From contig CAVUYM010000027.1 of the NCBI GenBank assembly GCA_963745675.1, positions 248,001 through 312,000 on the forward strand: DNA of 64,000 bases. Direction: 5' to 3'. Source of the DNA: JAUIIK01 sp963745675. GTDB taxonomy: Bacteria > Chloroflexota > Chloroflexia > Thermomicrobiales > CFX8. The first letter of the stretch is position 1. Every line of letters starts with the position of its first letter. A model generated the notes under the pieces. It did no database searches, had not been told where the DNA came from, and was given only the letters and a program-made list of their open reading frames with translations. Shown here piece after piece: positions 37,786 to 47,243 of this stretch. Both the position numbers and the translations under genes were made by a program.

Positions 37786-38201
37786 ATGTCGTAATTGTAG
37801 GCTGCGGCCGCGTTGGTGCCCATCTTGCGACGTCGCTAGATCATCGAGGGGACTCGGTAACCGTCGTCGACCGAAACCCCGGGTCGTTTTCTCGACTTGA
37901 ATCAAGTTTCGGCGGGAAGGCAATCAGGGGAACTGGTATAGATGAGGATGTCCTCAGATCGGCAGGTATTAGCGACGCCGACGCCTTTCTCGCCGTTACC
38001 GACTGGGACAACACGAACCTGATGGCAGCGCAAGTCGCTAAGGCCGTTTTTTTCGTCGACTTCGTAGCTGCACGCGTCTACGATCCAGTGCGAGCCGAAA
38101 TATTCGCCAATATGGGGATCATAACTATTAGCCCGACCATAACCATTACGAACTTGCTTATCGACGCTCTCGATTCTTACGAAGCGATTCAGGACGGCTA
38201 A
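37782..38201 (+). CDS. TrkA-N (RCK/KTN) NAD-binding protein, single domain
   Basis: A 139-residue Rossmann domain with VIVGCGRVGAHLA and the acidic VVDRNP that binds the adenine ribose, typical of the RCK_N domains of potassium-channel and transporter gating rings. It has no C-terminal RCK_C part, unlike its downstream neighbour. It is translationally coupled with uspA upstream and has a four-base gap to the second TrkA gene. The two probably form a mixed ring. The transporter TrkH/KtrB itself is not within the window. Confidence 0.85.
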   Translation: MNVVIVGCGRVGAHLATSLDHRGDSVTVVDRNPGSFSRLESSFGGKAIRGTGIDEDVLRSAGISDADAFLAVTDWDNTNLMAAQVAKAVFFVDFVAARVYDPVRAEIFANMGIITISPTITITNLLIDALDSYEAIQDG

Positions 38202-38205
38202 CGTC

Positions 38206-38865
38206 ATGTATGTAATCTTGGTCGGTGGCGGAAAAGTCGGCTATTACCTCGCGTGGACGCTCGTTGAAAAAGACTACGAAGTCCTGGTTATCGAACGTGA
38301 TCGGGAGACTGTCGAACGCATTTCGGAGCGCCTTGGAGCAATTGTCATGGAAGGTGACGGCGCAGAGGCATCGGTGCTGTCAGCGGCCGGAGCTTCCCGC
38401 GCGGATGTCGTAGTGGCGTCAACAGGCGACGATGAAGACAATCTCATCGTTTGCCAGGTCGCAAAACGCAAATTCAATGTGGAACGCGTAATTGCCCGAG
38501 TTAACAATCCGAAGAACGAACTCCTCTTTAAGAAACTGGGCATCGACACGACGGTCAGCCAGACGAATGTCTTGCTCCACCTGATCGAACAGCGCATCGG
38601 TTTTGGTGGACTCACTCATCTCATGACGCTTCGCCACGCCGAAATAGAGATTATCGAAGCACGCGTGACGGAGGCGTCCCCTGTCGTTGGCCGAACTCTT
38701 GCCGAGATAACTCTGCCGGCAGAATGTGTCTTCAGCGCGATTACTCGCGGTGAACATGTCATCGTTCCAACTGGTCAAACCCGCATCGAGGTCGGCGACG
38801 AGGTAATCGCGGTTACGCGAACCGAAAGCGAACCTCAGCTTCGTCGCCTATTAGTCGGAATCTAA
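38206..38865 (+). CDS. trkA: TrkA potassium uptake regulatory protein (RCK_N plus RCK_C)
   Basis: A 219-residue protein with an NAD-binding RCK_N domain (ILVGGGKVGYYLAWTL; VIERD; GDGAEASVL) over residues 1-120 and an RCK_C domain over about 135-215 (VTEASPVVGRTLAEITLP, VGDEVIAVT). It forms the cytoplasmic gating ring of Trk/Ktr potassium uptake systems. It directly follows the single-domain TrkA gene. Intact. An inverted repeat after its stop could terminate the usp-trkA transcript. Confidence 0.9.
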   Translation: MYVILVGGGKVGYYLAWTLVEKDYEVLVIERDRETVERISERLGAIVMEGDGAEASVLSAAGASRADVVVASTGDDEDNLIVCQVAKRKFNVERVIARVNNPKNELLFKKLGIDTTVSQTNVLLHLIEQRIGFGGLTHLMTLRHAEIEIIEARVTEASPVVGRTLAEITLPAECVFSAITRGEHVIVPTGQTRIEVGDEVIAVTRTESEPQLRRLLVGI

Positions 38866-38926
38866 ACCGCGTCACGAACAATTGATAGGTACCGTCATCT
38901 CGACCGGGCACCCGCGTAGTTGGATC

Positions 38927-38975
38927 TGAGAAATCTCAGTCAAACTTTCGATCGCCTTATCACCGAGATTTCTCA
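38927..38975. terminator. Inverted repeat between trkA and gdhA (possible bidirectional terminator)
   Basis: TGAGAAATCTC (38927-38937) and GAGATTTCTCA (38965-38975) are perfect 11-bp complements with a 27-base loop, lying between two convergent genes. There is no clear T-run on either side. Confidence 0.4.
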
Positions 38976-39082
38976 CCGGACCCGGCACTGAGTGGGCAAC
39001 CACGCGATGGGCACGGACAGAGTCAGGATGACAGCATCCGCGCCCAAGCGTTTACCGAGATTTGGATTCGTGGACCGTCGAC

Positions 39083-40354
39083 CTAGGGATAAATCCCTCT
39101 CAATTGGGTGAATTCCGCAACGCGTCGGATCGCAACGCAGAGCGCAGCCGTTCGCATGTGAACATTGTGAAGCTGGGCCGTTTCATGCACCGTGTGAAAC
39201 GCTTCGGTCATGATTCGCTTCAGTCGTTCGTTCACCTGCTCTTCCGTCCAGGGGAACGCCTGAAGGGCCTGAACCCATTCAAAATATGACACCGTAACTC
39301 CACCGGCGTTGGCGTAAATGTCGGGCAGAACAAAAACACCTTTGTCAAACAGAATTCTGTCCGCTTCGGGCGTCGTTGGACCGTTTGCCGCTTCGGCGAT
39401 AAGGCGCGCCTTGATTCGATCTGCGTTTTCGCTCGTAATCTGCTCTTCGAGAGCGGCAGGGACGAGAATGTCACAGGGAAGTTCGAGCAATTCTTCGTTT
39501 GTGACCGTGTCGCTGCCAGAGAAACCAACGACGGTGTGGATGTTCGCTTTGTGTTCAGATACTGCTGGAATGTCAAGACCGTTGGGATTGTAGATGCCGC
39601 CTGCTGAGTCACTGACGCCAACGACTTTTGCACCGAGTTCGTAGAGTAATCGCGCGGCCACCGAGCCCGCGTTTCCAAACCCTTGTACGACGACTTTTGC
39701 GGAAGCCAGATCGATGCCAACAACGGGCGCCGCGTCTTCGATCGCGAATACGCATCCACGGCCCGTCGCTTCGCTGCGTCCCGCCGAACCACCGAGCATG
39801 ATCGGCTTGCCGGTAACAACGCCGGGGATCGAATAGCCGTGATGCATTGAATAGGTGTCCATCAACCAGGCCATGATCTGCGGATTCGTGTTGACATCCG
39901 GCGCCGGAATGTCCTTGTTGGGTCCGATCAAATCCGAGATCGAAGTTGTGTATCTGCGTGTGAGATTCTGTAGTTCGTTGCTTGACAACAGTTTCGGGTT
40001 TACCTGGACCCCGCCTTTGGCGCCGCCATACGGCAAGCCCACCACAGAGCATTTCCAGGTCATCCACATCGCAAGTGCTTTTACTTCTTCAAGTGTCACA
40101 TCCTGATGAAATCGTATTCCGCCCTTTGTAGGACCCGGTCCACTATTGTGATGGACACGATAACCAGTGAACATTCTGACGGATCCATCGTCCATCTCAA
40201 CCGGGAAATTGACGATCGTTTCACGGTTGCAGTGGGAGAGGATTCCGCGCATATCATCGTTCAAGCCGATAACGTTCGATGCAATCTCGAACTGCTCAAC
40301 AGCGACGTCAAACAGGCTTTGTTCGTGAGCTTGTGGATGCGTTGCGACACTCAT
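39083..40354 (-). CDS. gdhA: Glutamate dehydrogenase (Glu/Leu/Phe/Val family)
   Basis: Converts glutamate to 2-oxoglutarate and ammonia with NAD(P). The substrate-domain signature is VVGLPYGGAKGGVQVNP with the catalytic Lys, and the second catalytic residue lies in IPAPDVNT. The dinucleotide domain has VVQGFGNAGSVAARLL. Length of 423 residues is normal. ATG 40354 is chosen because AAGGGA sits about ten bases upstream; a TTG at 40363 would be too close to it. A terminator-like hairpin is found only 22 bases upstream. Intact. Confidence 0.95.
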   Translation of the reverse strand: MSVATHPQAHEQSLFDVAVEQFEIASNVIGLNDDMRGILSHCNRETIVNFPVEMDDGSVRMFTGYRVHHNSGPGPTKGGIRFHQDVTLEEVKALAMWMTWKCSVVGLPYGGAKGGVQVNPKLLSSNELQNLTRRYTTSISDLIGPNKDIPAPDVNTNPQIMAWLMDTYSMHHGYSIPGVVTGKPIMLGGSAGRSEATGRGCVFAIEDAAPVVGIDLASAKVVVQGFGNAGSVAARLLYELGAKVVGVSDSAGGIYNPNGLDIPAVSEHKANIHTVVGFSGSDTVTNEELLELPCDILVPAALEEQITSENADRIKARLIAEAANGPTTPEADRILFDKGVFVLPDIYANAGGVTVSYFEWVQALQAFPWTEEQVNERLKRIMTEAFHTVHETAQLHNVHMRTAALCVAIRRVAEFTQLRGIYP

Positions 40355-40375
40355 GCGGTGCAAATCCCTTCCCAG

Positions 40376-40405
40376 AAAAATAGCGGGCCATCTTTTGGCC
40401 CGCTA
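40376..40405 (-). terminator. Rho-independent terminator after gatB, directly upstream of gdhA
   Basis: On the minus strand TAGCGGGCCA pairs with TGGCCCGCTA around a five-base loop, followed by TTTTT (40376-40380). It is three bases after the gatB stop and 22 bases before the gdhA start codon. Confidence 0.9.
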
Positions 40406-40407
40406 TA

Positions 40408-41871
40408 CTAATCGCTATCCGACTCCAACATCCTGACCAGTTCTGCCCGTACAATGTCAGGGTTTCCAGCGCCCCGGAGTTTCCTCATCGATTGCCCGAT
40501 AAGAAATCCAATTACTTGCTTCTTCCCCGACCTGTAGTCATCAACAGCCGCTGGATTCTCCGCGATGACCTCCCTGGCGACCGAGCCGATCTGATCGATA
40601 TCACTAACCTGACTTAGTCCTCTAGCTTCCACAATGGTCGCAGGGGACTCACCGGTCGCTACTACCTCCGCGAATACTTCTTTCGCGGTACGTAGTGTGA
40701 TGTTACCGCTCGCTACCATTTCGATAAGTTCCGCAACAATTTGCGGCGAAATATCGGCCAGTTCAATTCCGTCACGCGTTCCGATAATTGCGAAGACTTC
40801 ACCCGTAATCCATTTGGTTGCGTCGTCGATTCGCCGTCCTGAGAGTCGCACTACTTCTTCGAAATAGTCTGCAACTTGCCGCTCGTCACTCAGAATGACG
40901 GCGTCAGATTGCGACAGCCCGAATTCGGCGACAAACCGCGCCCGTCGTGCGCCTGGAAGCTCCGCCATATCGGCGTTGATCTTTGCCACCCACTCGGAAT
41001 CTACAACGAGCGGCGGCAAATCCGGTTCAGGAAAATACCGATAATCTTCAGCAAATTCTTTCGTGCGCTGGGAGACAGTTACCTGCCGGTCTTCAAGCCA
41101 GCCGCGCGTCTCTTGGACGAGCACCTCCCCATTCCGAACGGCTTCCCGCTGGCGCTTTATTTCGAACTCGAGCGCCCGTTCGACCGATCGAAACGAGTTC
41201 ATGTTCTTGACTTCGACCTTCGGGCCGATGAAGGATCCATCAGTAGTGCGGACCGAAACGTTTGCATCTACCCGAAAAGCGCCCTCGTCCATATTGCCGG
41301 ATGAAGCCCCAATATAGCGCAAGATCTGGCGCAACGTTATGAGATATGTCCGAGCTTCGGACGGCGAGGTCATGTCAGGATCTGAGACGATCTCCATCAG
41401 CGGTACACCGGCCCGATTGACGTCCACCAGGCTATGGGTGCCATCGGCATCTTCAACGTGGGTGAGACGCGCAGTATCTTCCTCAAGGTGCACCCGGGTT
41501 ATGCCAACGGTATGCAGGGAACCATCATGCTCAAATTCCAGCTTCCCTCCGACCGCGAGAGGAAGCTCATATTGGGAAATCTGATATCCCTTCATCAGAT
41601 CGGGGTACATATAATTCTTACGGTCGAAACGCGTCGAACTTGGAATGTCGCTACCGAGCGCAAGTCCAGTCATAATCGTCTTCTCGATTGCAGCCCGATT
41701 GACGGTCGGCAACGTCCCCGGTAGTCCGAGCGAAACGGGATCAACCGTTGAGTTTGGCGGAGACGAGGGTCCTGGAACCGGACACGAGGTGAACATCTTC
41801 GATTCTGTGAGAACCTGAGCGTGGACTTCTAGCCCGATTACCGTCTGAAATTCCAAAGCTTTCACCGACAT
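40408..41871 (-). CDS. gatB: Aspartyl/glutamyl-tRNA(Asn/Gln) amidotransferase subunit B
   Basis: Catalytic and tRNA-binding subunit that activates Glu-tRNA(Gln) or Asp-tRNA(Asn) for amidation. The N-terminal cradle domain shows FQTVIGLEVHAQVLTESKMF, then FDRKNYMYPDLMKGYQISQY, DVNRAGVPLMEIVSDPD and MDEGAFRVDANVS. The C-terminal YqeY-type tail ends in VIGFLIGQSMRKLRG. ATG 41871 gives 487 residues; an upstream start at 41922 adds a Pro/Cys-rich stretch not seen in the family. The -10 box TATACT lies only 24 bases before this ATG, so the 5' leader is short and no ribosome site is visible. Intact. Confidence 0.94.
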   Translation of the reverse strand: MSVKALEFQTVIGLEVHAQVLTESKMFTSCPVPGPSSPPNSTVDPVSLGLPGTLPTVNRAAIEKTIMTGLALGSDIPSSTRFDRKNYMYPDLMKGYQISQYELPLAVGGKLEFEHDGSLHTVGITRVHLEEDTARLTHVEDADGTHSLVDVNRAGVPLMEIVSDPDMTSPSEARTYLITLRQILRYIGASSGNMDEGAFRVDANVSVRTTDGSFIGPKVEVKNMNSFRSVERALEFEIKRQREAVRNGEVLVQETRGWLEDRQVTVSQRTKEFAEDYRYFPEPDLPPLVVDSEWVAKINADMAELPGARRARFVAEFGLSQSDAVILSDERQVADYFEEVVRLSGRRIDDATKWITGEVFAIIGTRDGIELADISPQIVAELIEMVASGNITLRTAKEVFAEVVATGESPATIVEARGLSQVSDIDQIGSVAREVIAENPAAVDDYRSGKKQVIGFLIGQSMRKLRGAGNPDIVRAELVRMLESDSD

Positions 41872-41895
41872 TCGAGTGGGCGGATTTCGGGCGGC

Positions 41896-41901
41896 AGTAT
41901 A
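41896..41901 (-). promoter_or_regulatory. -10 element of gatB
   Basis: TATACT on the minus strand, 24 bases before the start codon. TTGAGT is seen 15 bases upstream of it, a short spacing. Confidence 0.45.
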
Positions 41902-42005
41902 GCACGGACAGGGCCAACTCAACCTGAACGCGACAGACCTCCGCAGGCAAGGGTAGAATCAATCTGACGTACGGACCTAGTTCGGAGAGGGGCGTCGGCC
42001 GTCCG

Positions 42006-44400
42006 ATGGTTGCCACCACAGAGACACAGCTCGTAACGCTTGAAGATTGATGGGATGGACGTAACCGTCCCGGCCGGGACCTATATTCTCCAGGCCGCAG
42101 AAGCTGCTGGCGTTGAAGTCCCAAACCTGTGTTTCCAGCCTCTTCTCAGACCCTGGGGATCGTGTCGACTTTGCACCGTCGAAATCCTCGGACAGCGCGG
42201 TGGACTTATTGAATCCTGCGCAACGCCAGTCCGCGACGGTATGGAGGTCCTCACCGAGTCCCAGCGAGTCGTCGAGGCACGCCAGTTTCTTCTCCAGATG
42301 TACTTGATAGATCATGCGTTCGACTGCCCAACCTGTGACAAGTCCGGCGAATGCTACTTGCAGGACAACACGTATCTGCACAATGTGGAAAATAATCCCT
42401 ATCGACGGCCCAAGTTAGCCCAGCCGTACGTTCACCACAGCGACTTCATTGACTACAAGTGGGACCGCTGCATTATCTGCGCTCGTTGTACGCGCGTCTG
42501 CCATGAGATGACCGGCGTCACTGCTATTGAAGTATCAAACCGGGGACTTGAGGCAGAGATCACTCCGGCTTACGGGCAGGATCTTGCCGACACGACCTGC
42601 AGCAACTGCGGCATGTGCATCGCCGTCTGCCCGGTAGGTGCGCTGACCGACCGCCATTTCGGTCATCACCCATGGGAGATGGATTCAGTTGAAACCGTTT
42701 GCGGCATGTGCGACGTTGGCTGCACGATCAATGCCGAATACAACCGCGGTATCGTGCGGCGCACGACGCATCTCTGGGACCGTGGCGTGAATCTGCGGCT
42801 ACACCTGCGAACTTGGTCGCTGGGGTCACGAACACGTTCAGGATCCGACCCGCCTTTGGAACGCCAGAGTTCGAACGCGGAGCCGCTATCGCGGATGTCA
42901 TCGCTGGAAGAAGCGTGGACCGCAGCCGCAGACGGACTGGCAGCCCATCGCGGCGACTCATTCGCGCTGCTCGCCACTCCGGACAACACCAATGAGGACA
43001 ATTTCGTAGCTCAGCTGTTCTCTCGCGCGGTGATGAAGTCAAACAACGTCGATCGTCTGATGCCCTCGCGCCAGGCGGAGATCGATTCTGGAATGCAACG
43101 ATTCATTCGGTCTCATCGCAAATCCAGCCAGGCATGCAGGAGATGATGACCGATTCCGTCGCGGTGATCTACGCCGGTCCGGATCCCGGCAAGGTCGCGC
43201 CGATCGCTTCCTACTGGCTGTACTGGGCACATCGCTATCGGGAGACTGCGATCATCGTCGTCTCACCCGATGCTTCACCGCTTGCCGAGCGTTCCGACCA
43301 CTGGTTGAAGATCGAGCCCGGTACGGAAGGCGACGTGCTCAAGGCCATGGCCTATCTGGCTCACGAGCTGTCGCTCACGCCTGATGGAATTGATACGACA
43401 TGGTTTCATGAAAGCCGACATCGACGATATCGTCGAACGATCTGGCGTCGACCGCGAGGAACTGGAGGATTGCGCGAGAATATTTCGCTCAGGCCGCATC
43501 AAACTCCGGCGCGGCGTCGATCTGGTACGCGCTGGATGCCACGCGAGGACGCTGCAGCTTCAGCTTCGCTCGTCAATTCCGCCCACAACTTCGCGGTTGC
43601 ATTCGAAACGGTCGGCAAACCCGGCGGAGGGGTGCTCGCGTCTGAGAAACGCGGCCAACATGCAAGGCTCGGTCGACGTCGGTTGCCATCCTGCACTTCT
43701 TCCGGGCCAATCGGATGTAAGCGACGCAGACGCGCGATCACGAGCATCGCAGGCGTGGTCCAGATAATTGAGAGTTCAGAACCTTCGCCCAACGGATCAC
43801 CGCGATGGACGATCTATCTTCGATACCGGGCGTCGGCATCGCTGGACTTGCGGCCGCAATTCGATCTGGCGATATCAATGCGCTCTACATATCCGCACAG
43901 TCGCATCATCGAGGAAGCGTTAAGGATGACTATTTTTCGGCCGGCGAGCGCGGTTACTTTCGAAGATGGCGCAAGCCAGATCTGGTCTCGCCGATTCGAT
44001 GAGGAGCTGCTCGACGCGCTCGAGGAGCTGGATTTCCTGGTCGTAGAAGACTGTTTTCCGAGCGAACTGACGGCGCTCGCGGACGTGGTGTTGCCGGCGG
44101 CAATGAATCTTGAAGTCGACGGGACCTTCACCAATCTCGATCGACAGTCCAACGCACACGCTTTGTCGTCAGCGCTCCGGAGATAGCCAGCGCAACTCGA
44201 ACACATCTTGGCCGAGATCGCCAGCCGGCTTGGTTACGACATTCGGACGAAAATCCATCTGCTCTGTTCGACGCAATCGCGCAGAAGTTGATGATTACGC
44301 CGCCATTTCATACCCTCGACTTGAGCGTTCGGGGATTCAATGGCCGGCTACACGCTTCGGGAGCCCTGGAGCAGTTCGGCTGGAACCGGGCCAGCGATTG
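42006..44400 (+). CDS. nuoG: NuoG-like iron-sulfur/molybdopterin-fold subunit, heavily frameshifted
   Basis: Homologue of the 75-kDa subunit of complex I. The ATG at 42006 opens VATTETQLVTL; after a shift near 42040 come KIDGMDVTVPAG, the 2Fe-2S ligands in CFQPLLRPWGSCRLC, the His-Cys cluster HAFDCPTCDKSGEC, two 4Fe-4S sets (CIICARCTRVC; CSNCGMCIAVCP) and the CGMCDVGC cluster of the molybdopterin-type domain. From about 42790 onward the frame changes many times, but family-like pieces continue (SLEEAWTAAADGLA; EELDFLVVEDCFPSE; ADVVLPAAMNLEVDGTFTNL) to a TGA at 44398-44400. Followed by a nuoI-like gene. It could instead serve a formate dehydrogenase- or hydrogenase-type complex. Confidence 0.75.
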
Positions 44401-44458
44401 AATCGGATCAGATTCGTATCGTAGCGGACTGATACGGGTTCTGGAGGCGGGAGACAGC

Positions 44459-44891
44459 ATGGTTTTCGATGATTTCAAAGGATTCGCGGTAACGCTCAAG
44501 CGCATCCCGCGTCCGCCGGTAACTGTTGAATATCCCGACGTAAAGCGCGAGATGTCAAATCGCTTCCGAGGGCCTACCGGCATTGCGCAGCGATCCACAG
44601 ACAGGCGAAGCGCTCTGCGTTGCATGCGGACTCTGTGCTCGCATCTGCCCCACATCCTGCCTTGAAATGCACGTCGTTCCATCGGAAGAAGGTGACCGCG
44701 AGCTTGGCGAGTTCATCCTGCGTGCCGGACGTTGTCTGAACTGCGGCATGTGCGCCCAGGTCTGTCCGGTTGACGCTATCGCGATGAGCAAAGAGTATGA
44801 GCTAGCGGTCCAGGATCGCTCCGGGCTGATATTCACGAAGACTGAACTCGCCCAAATTGGCTCTCAAACCGATGACTGGTGGAGCTCCTAG
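44459..44891 (+). CDS. nuoI: NuoI-like 2[4Fe-4S] ferredoxin subunit, one frameshift
   Basis: A protein of about 143 residues. ATG 44459 follows GGAGGCGGGAGA. The N-terminus (FDDFKGFAVTLKRIPRPPVT; VEYPDVKREM) is that of NuoI, the complex I subunit with clusters N6a and N6b. After a shift near 44580 the two cluster motifs appear: CVACGLCARICPTSC and CLNCGMCAQVCPVDAI. It directly follows the NuoG-like gene, so the two probably form an electron-transfer pair, with no other nuo genes nearby. Confidence 0.82.
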
Positions 44892-44934
44892 CCGCAGCAT
44901 CAATCATCATCCGCGGAAAGGACACGCGCTCATT

Positions 44935-46365
44935 ATGTCAACGTCACATCCATTTTATTGCGCAGGTGAATGGCGATCATCCGAGCATACCCTCGAAATT
45001 CGCAATCCATACTCGGGCGACATCGTCGGGTCCACGTCGATGGCAACCGCCCAGGATCTCGAAGATGCAACCCTCGCGGCAATGAGTGCATTCGAGGAGA
45101 TGCGCCGTATGCCAACCTACGAGCGAGCGGGAATCCTCTTCAAACTGGCAGAACTCCTGGCCGCACGGCGCGACGAAGTCGCGGAACTTGATGACGGCCG
45201 AAGCTGCGAAGCCAATCAACGAATCGCGCGTCGAGGTCGATCGCGGCGTATTCACGCTGAGGGTTGCAGCCGAAGAAGCACAACGCATTACCGGCGAACA
45301 GATCCCGCTTGACCTGATGGCATCATCCGCCGGGTCGCTTTGGCGTTACCCGCCGCGTACCTATCGGTCCAATAGCCGGAATTTCTCCTTTCAATTTCCC
45401 TCTCAATCTGGCACTGCACAAGATCGCTCCAGCCATTGCATCAGGCAATACGATCGTCCTCAAGCCACCCAGCTATGACCCGCTTACGATGCTTGACATT
45501 TGCTGAAATGATTGACGAAGCAGGACTGCCAAAGGGCGCGGTGTCGATCATGCCGATGGATCGGCAACTCGGTGATCAAGCTCGTCACCGACGACCGCTT
45601 CAAACTTGCTCAGCTTCACCGGATCACCGGATGTTGGTTGGGATATGAAATCCAGAGCCGGCCGCAAGAAAGTCGTCCTCGAACTCGGTGGCAATGCTGG
45701 CGTCATAATCGACAAGGACGCGAATCTCGATTTCGCGGCCCAGCGAGTACTCGTCGGCGCATTCGCCTATGCCGGTCAGGTGTGCATCTCCGTTCAGCGC
45801 GTCTACATCCACGAGGACGTATTTCATGAATTCGCGGATCGACTCGTCGCGGCTGCTGAATCCGTCGTGATGGGCGATCCTGCCGACCCCGCGACGACAT
45901 TGGGACCAATGATCGACGAACGCGCCGTCTCGAGAATCGACGAGTGGGTGAAAGCAGCGGTCGACGAATGGTGCAAAGGTGCTGACCGGCGGCAAACCAA
46001 ACGGCAAGTTCTACATGCCGACGGTCATCACCAACGCTCCAGCTGAAGCAGCGGTCTGCGCGCGCGAGGCTTTCGCGCCGATCGTCAATCTCTTCAGCTT
46101 CTCGGATTGGGACGAGGGTCTCGAGCGCATCGACGATTCGGTCTACGGACTTCAAGCCGGCGTATTCACGTCAACATTGGAACACGCGCTCTCGGCCTGG
46201 GATCGGCTCGAAGTCGGTGGGGTCATCATCAACGACATCCCGACCTACCGCATCGACCATATGCCCTATGGCGGGGTGAAGGATTCAGGGCTGAGCCGCG
46301 AGGGGCTTCGGTACGCCATTGAGGACATGACCGAAACTCGCCTCGCAGTCTTCAACCGTATCTAG
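44935..46365 (+). CDS. NAD(P)-dependent aldehyde dehydrogenase, several frameshifts
   Basis: ALDH superfamily enzyme oxidising an aldehyde to the acid. Pieces in order: FYCAGEWRSSEHTLEIRNPY, MRRMPTYERAGILFKLAELL, ESRVEVDRGVFTLRVAAEEA, ISPFNFPLNLALHKIAPAIA (cofactor-binding region), LLSFTGSPDVG, the catalytic Glu in VVLELGGNAG, the catalytic Cys in GQVCISVQRV, and the end FSFSDWDEGLERIDDSVYGL with MPYGGVKDSGLSREG. Breaks lie near 45195, 45330, 45500-45610 and 45970. ATG 44935 lies 43 bases after the NuoI-like gene. The substrate is unknown. Confidence 0.85.
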
Positions 46366-46376
46366 CCGCATCAGCG

Positions 46377-47229
46377 CTAACTGGACACAAGGGATCGCAG
46401 AAGCTCGATAGCCTCTCGGTCCTCATGCAAGTCGTCGCTTTTGTCCGTCTCAAGGAGTGCCGGTCTTCCGGCCAGTCGCTCATCATTCATGAAGTTGCGA
46501 AAACCTTCAACGCCGATCTCGCCTTGCCCGATGTAGTCATGGCGGTCGAGGTGCGATCCGAGCTCGCCTTTCGAGTCATTGAAGTGAAACGCCTTGATCG
46601 CATCGATACCAACGATCTCTTCAAAGCGCGACATCGTCTCTCCATAGCTGTCGCATCCCGGCAGTCATATCCAGCGACAAACACGTGGCAGGTATCGAAA
46701 CAGACGCCAAGCCGCTCCGGATGCGGCAACCCGGTTCAGGATCTCGGCAAGATCTTCAAACTCGCCCCCGATCGTCGTCCCCTGACCGGCGGTCGTCTCC
46801 AGCAACGTCACAACGCTGTATCCGGCAAGATCACTATGGATGCGGTCGAGGGCCTGAACGATCCGCTCGATTCCTGCCTCCCGGCCAGACCCGTGTGCGC
46901 GCCCGGGATGCGCGACAACGAACGGAATTCCGAGACGTTCGCAGCGTTCAAGCTCCTGGATCTGACCTGCGATAGACTTTCTCCCACAGGTCGTCCTTCG
47001 GCGACGCCATGTTGATCAGATAGGAATTGTGCGAGACGACCGGCTCAATGCCCGATGCTGCCTGCGTTTCCCGAAACAGCTCGGCCATTTCGGCAGTGAC
47101 TTCGCGCCCTTTCCACTGCCGTTGATTTGAGGTGAATATCTGAACGGCATCCGAATCCACCTGGGTCGCTCGGTCGAACGCCTTCTCAAGTCCGCCAGCG
47201 ACGGACATATGTGCGCCAAGACGCAGCAC
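46377..47229 (-). CDS. nfo: Endonuclease IV (deoxyribonuclease IV), two frameshifts
   Basis: AP endonuclease of base-excision repair with a tri-zinc TIM barrel. Motifs across frames are LGAHMSVAGGLEKAFDRA, VSHNSYLINMASP, LLETTAGQG, GVCFDTCHVFVAGYD, AFHFNDSKGELGSHLDRHD and PALLETDKSD. Breaks lie near 46965 and 46670. The GTG at 47229 follows AGGAG with a seven-base gap. It starts 14 bases after the rhodanese gene on the same strand, so the two are likely co-transcribed. Confidence 0.9.
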
Positions 47230-47243
47230 TCGCAGTCTCCTGT

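Noticed and set aside
42006..44400. Selenocysteine formate dehydrogenase explaining stop codons in the NuoG-like gene
   Set aside because: The breaks are shifts between frames and not isolated in-frame TGA codons, and the visible C-terminal blocks look like NuoG.
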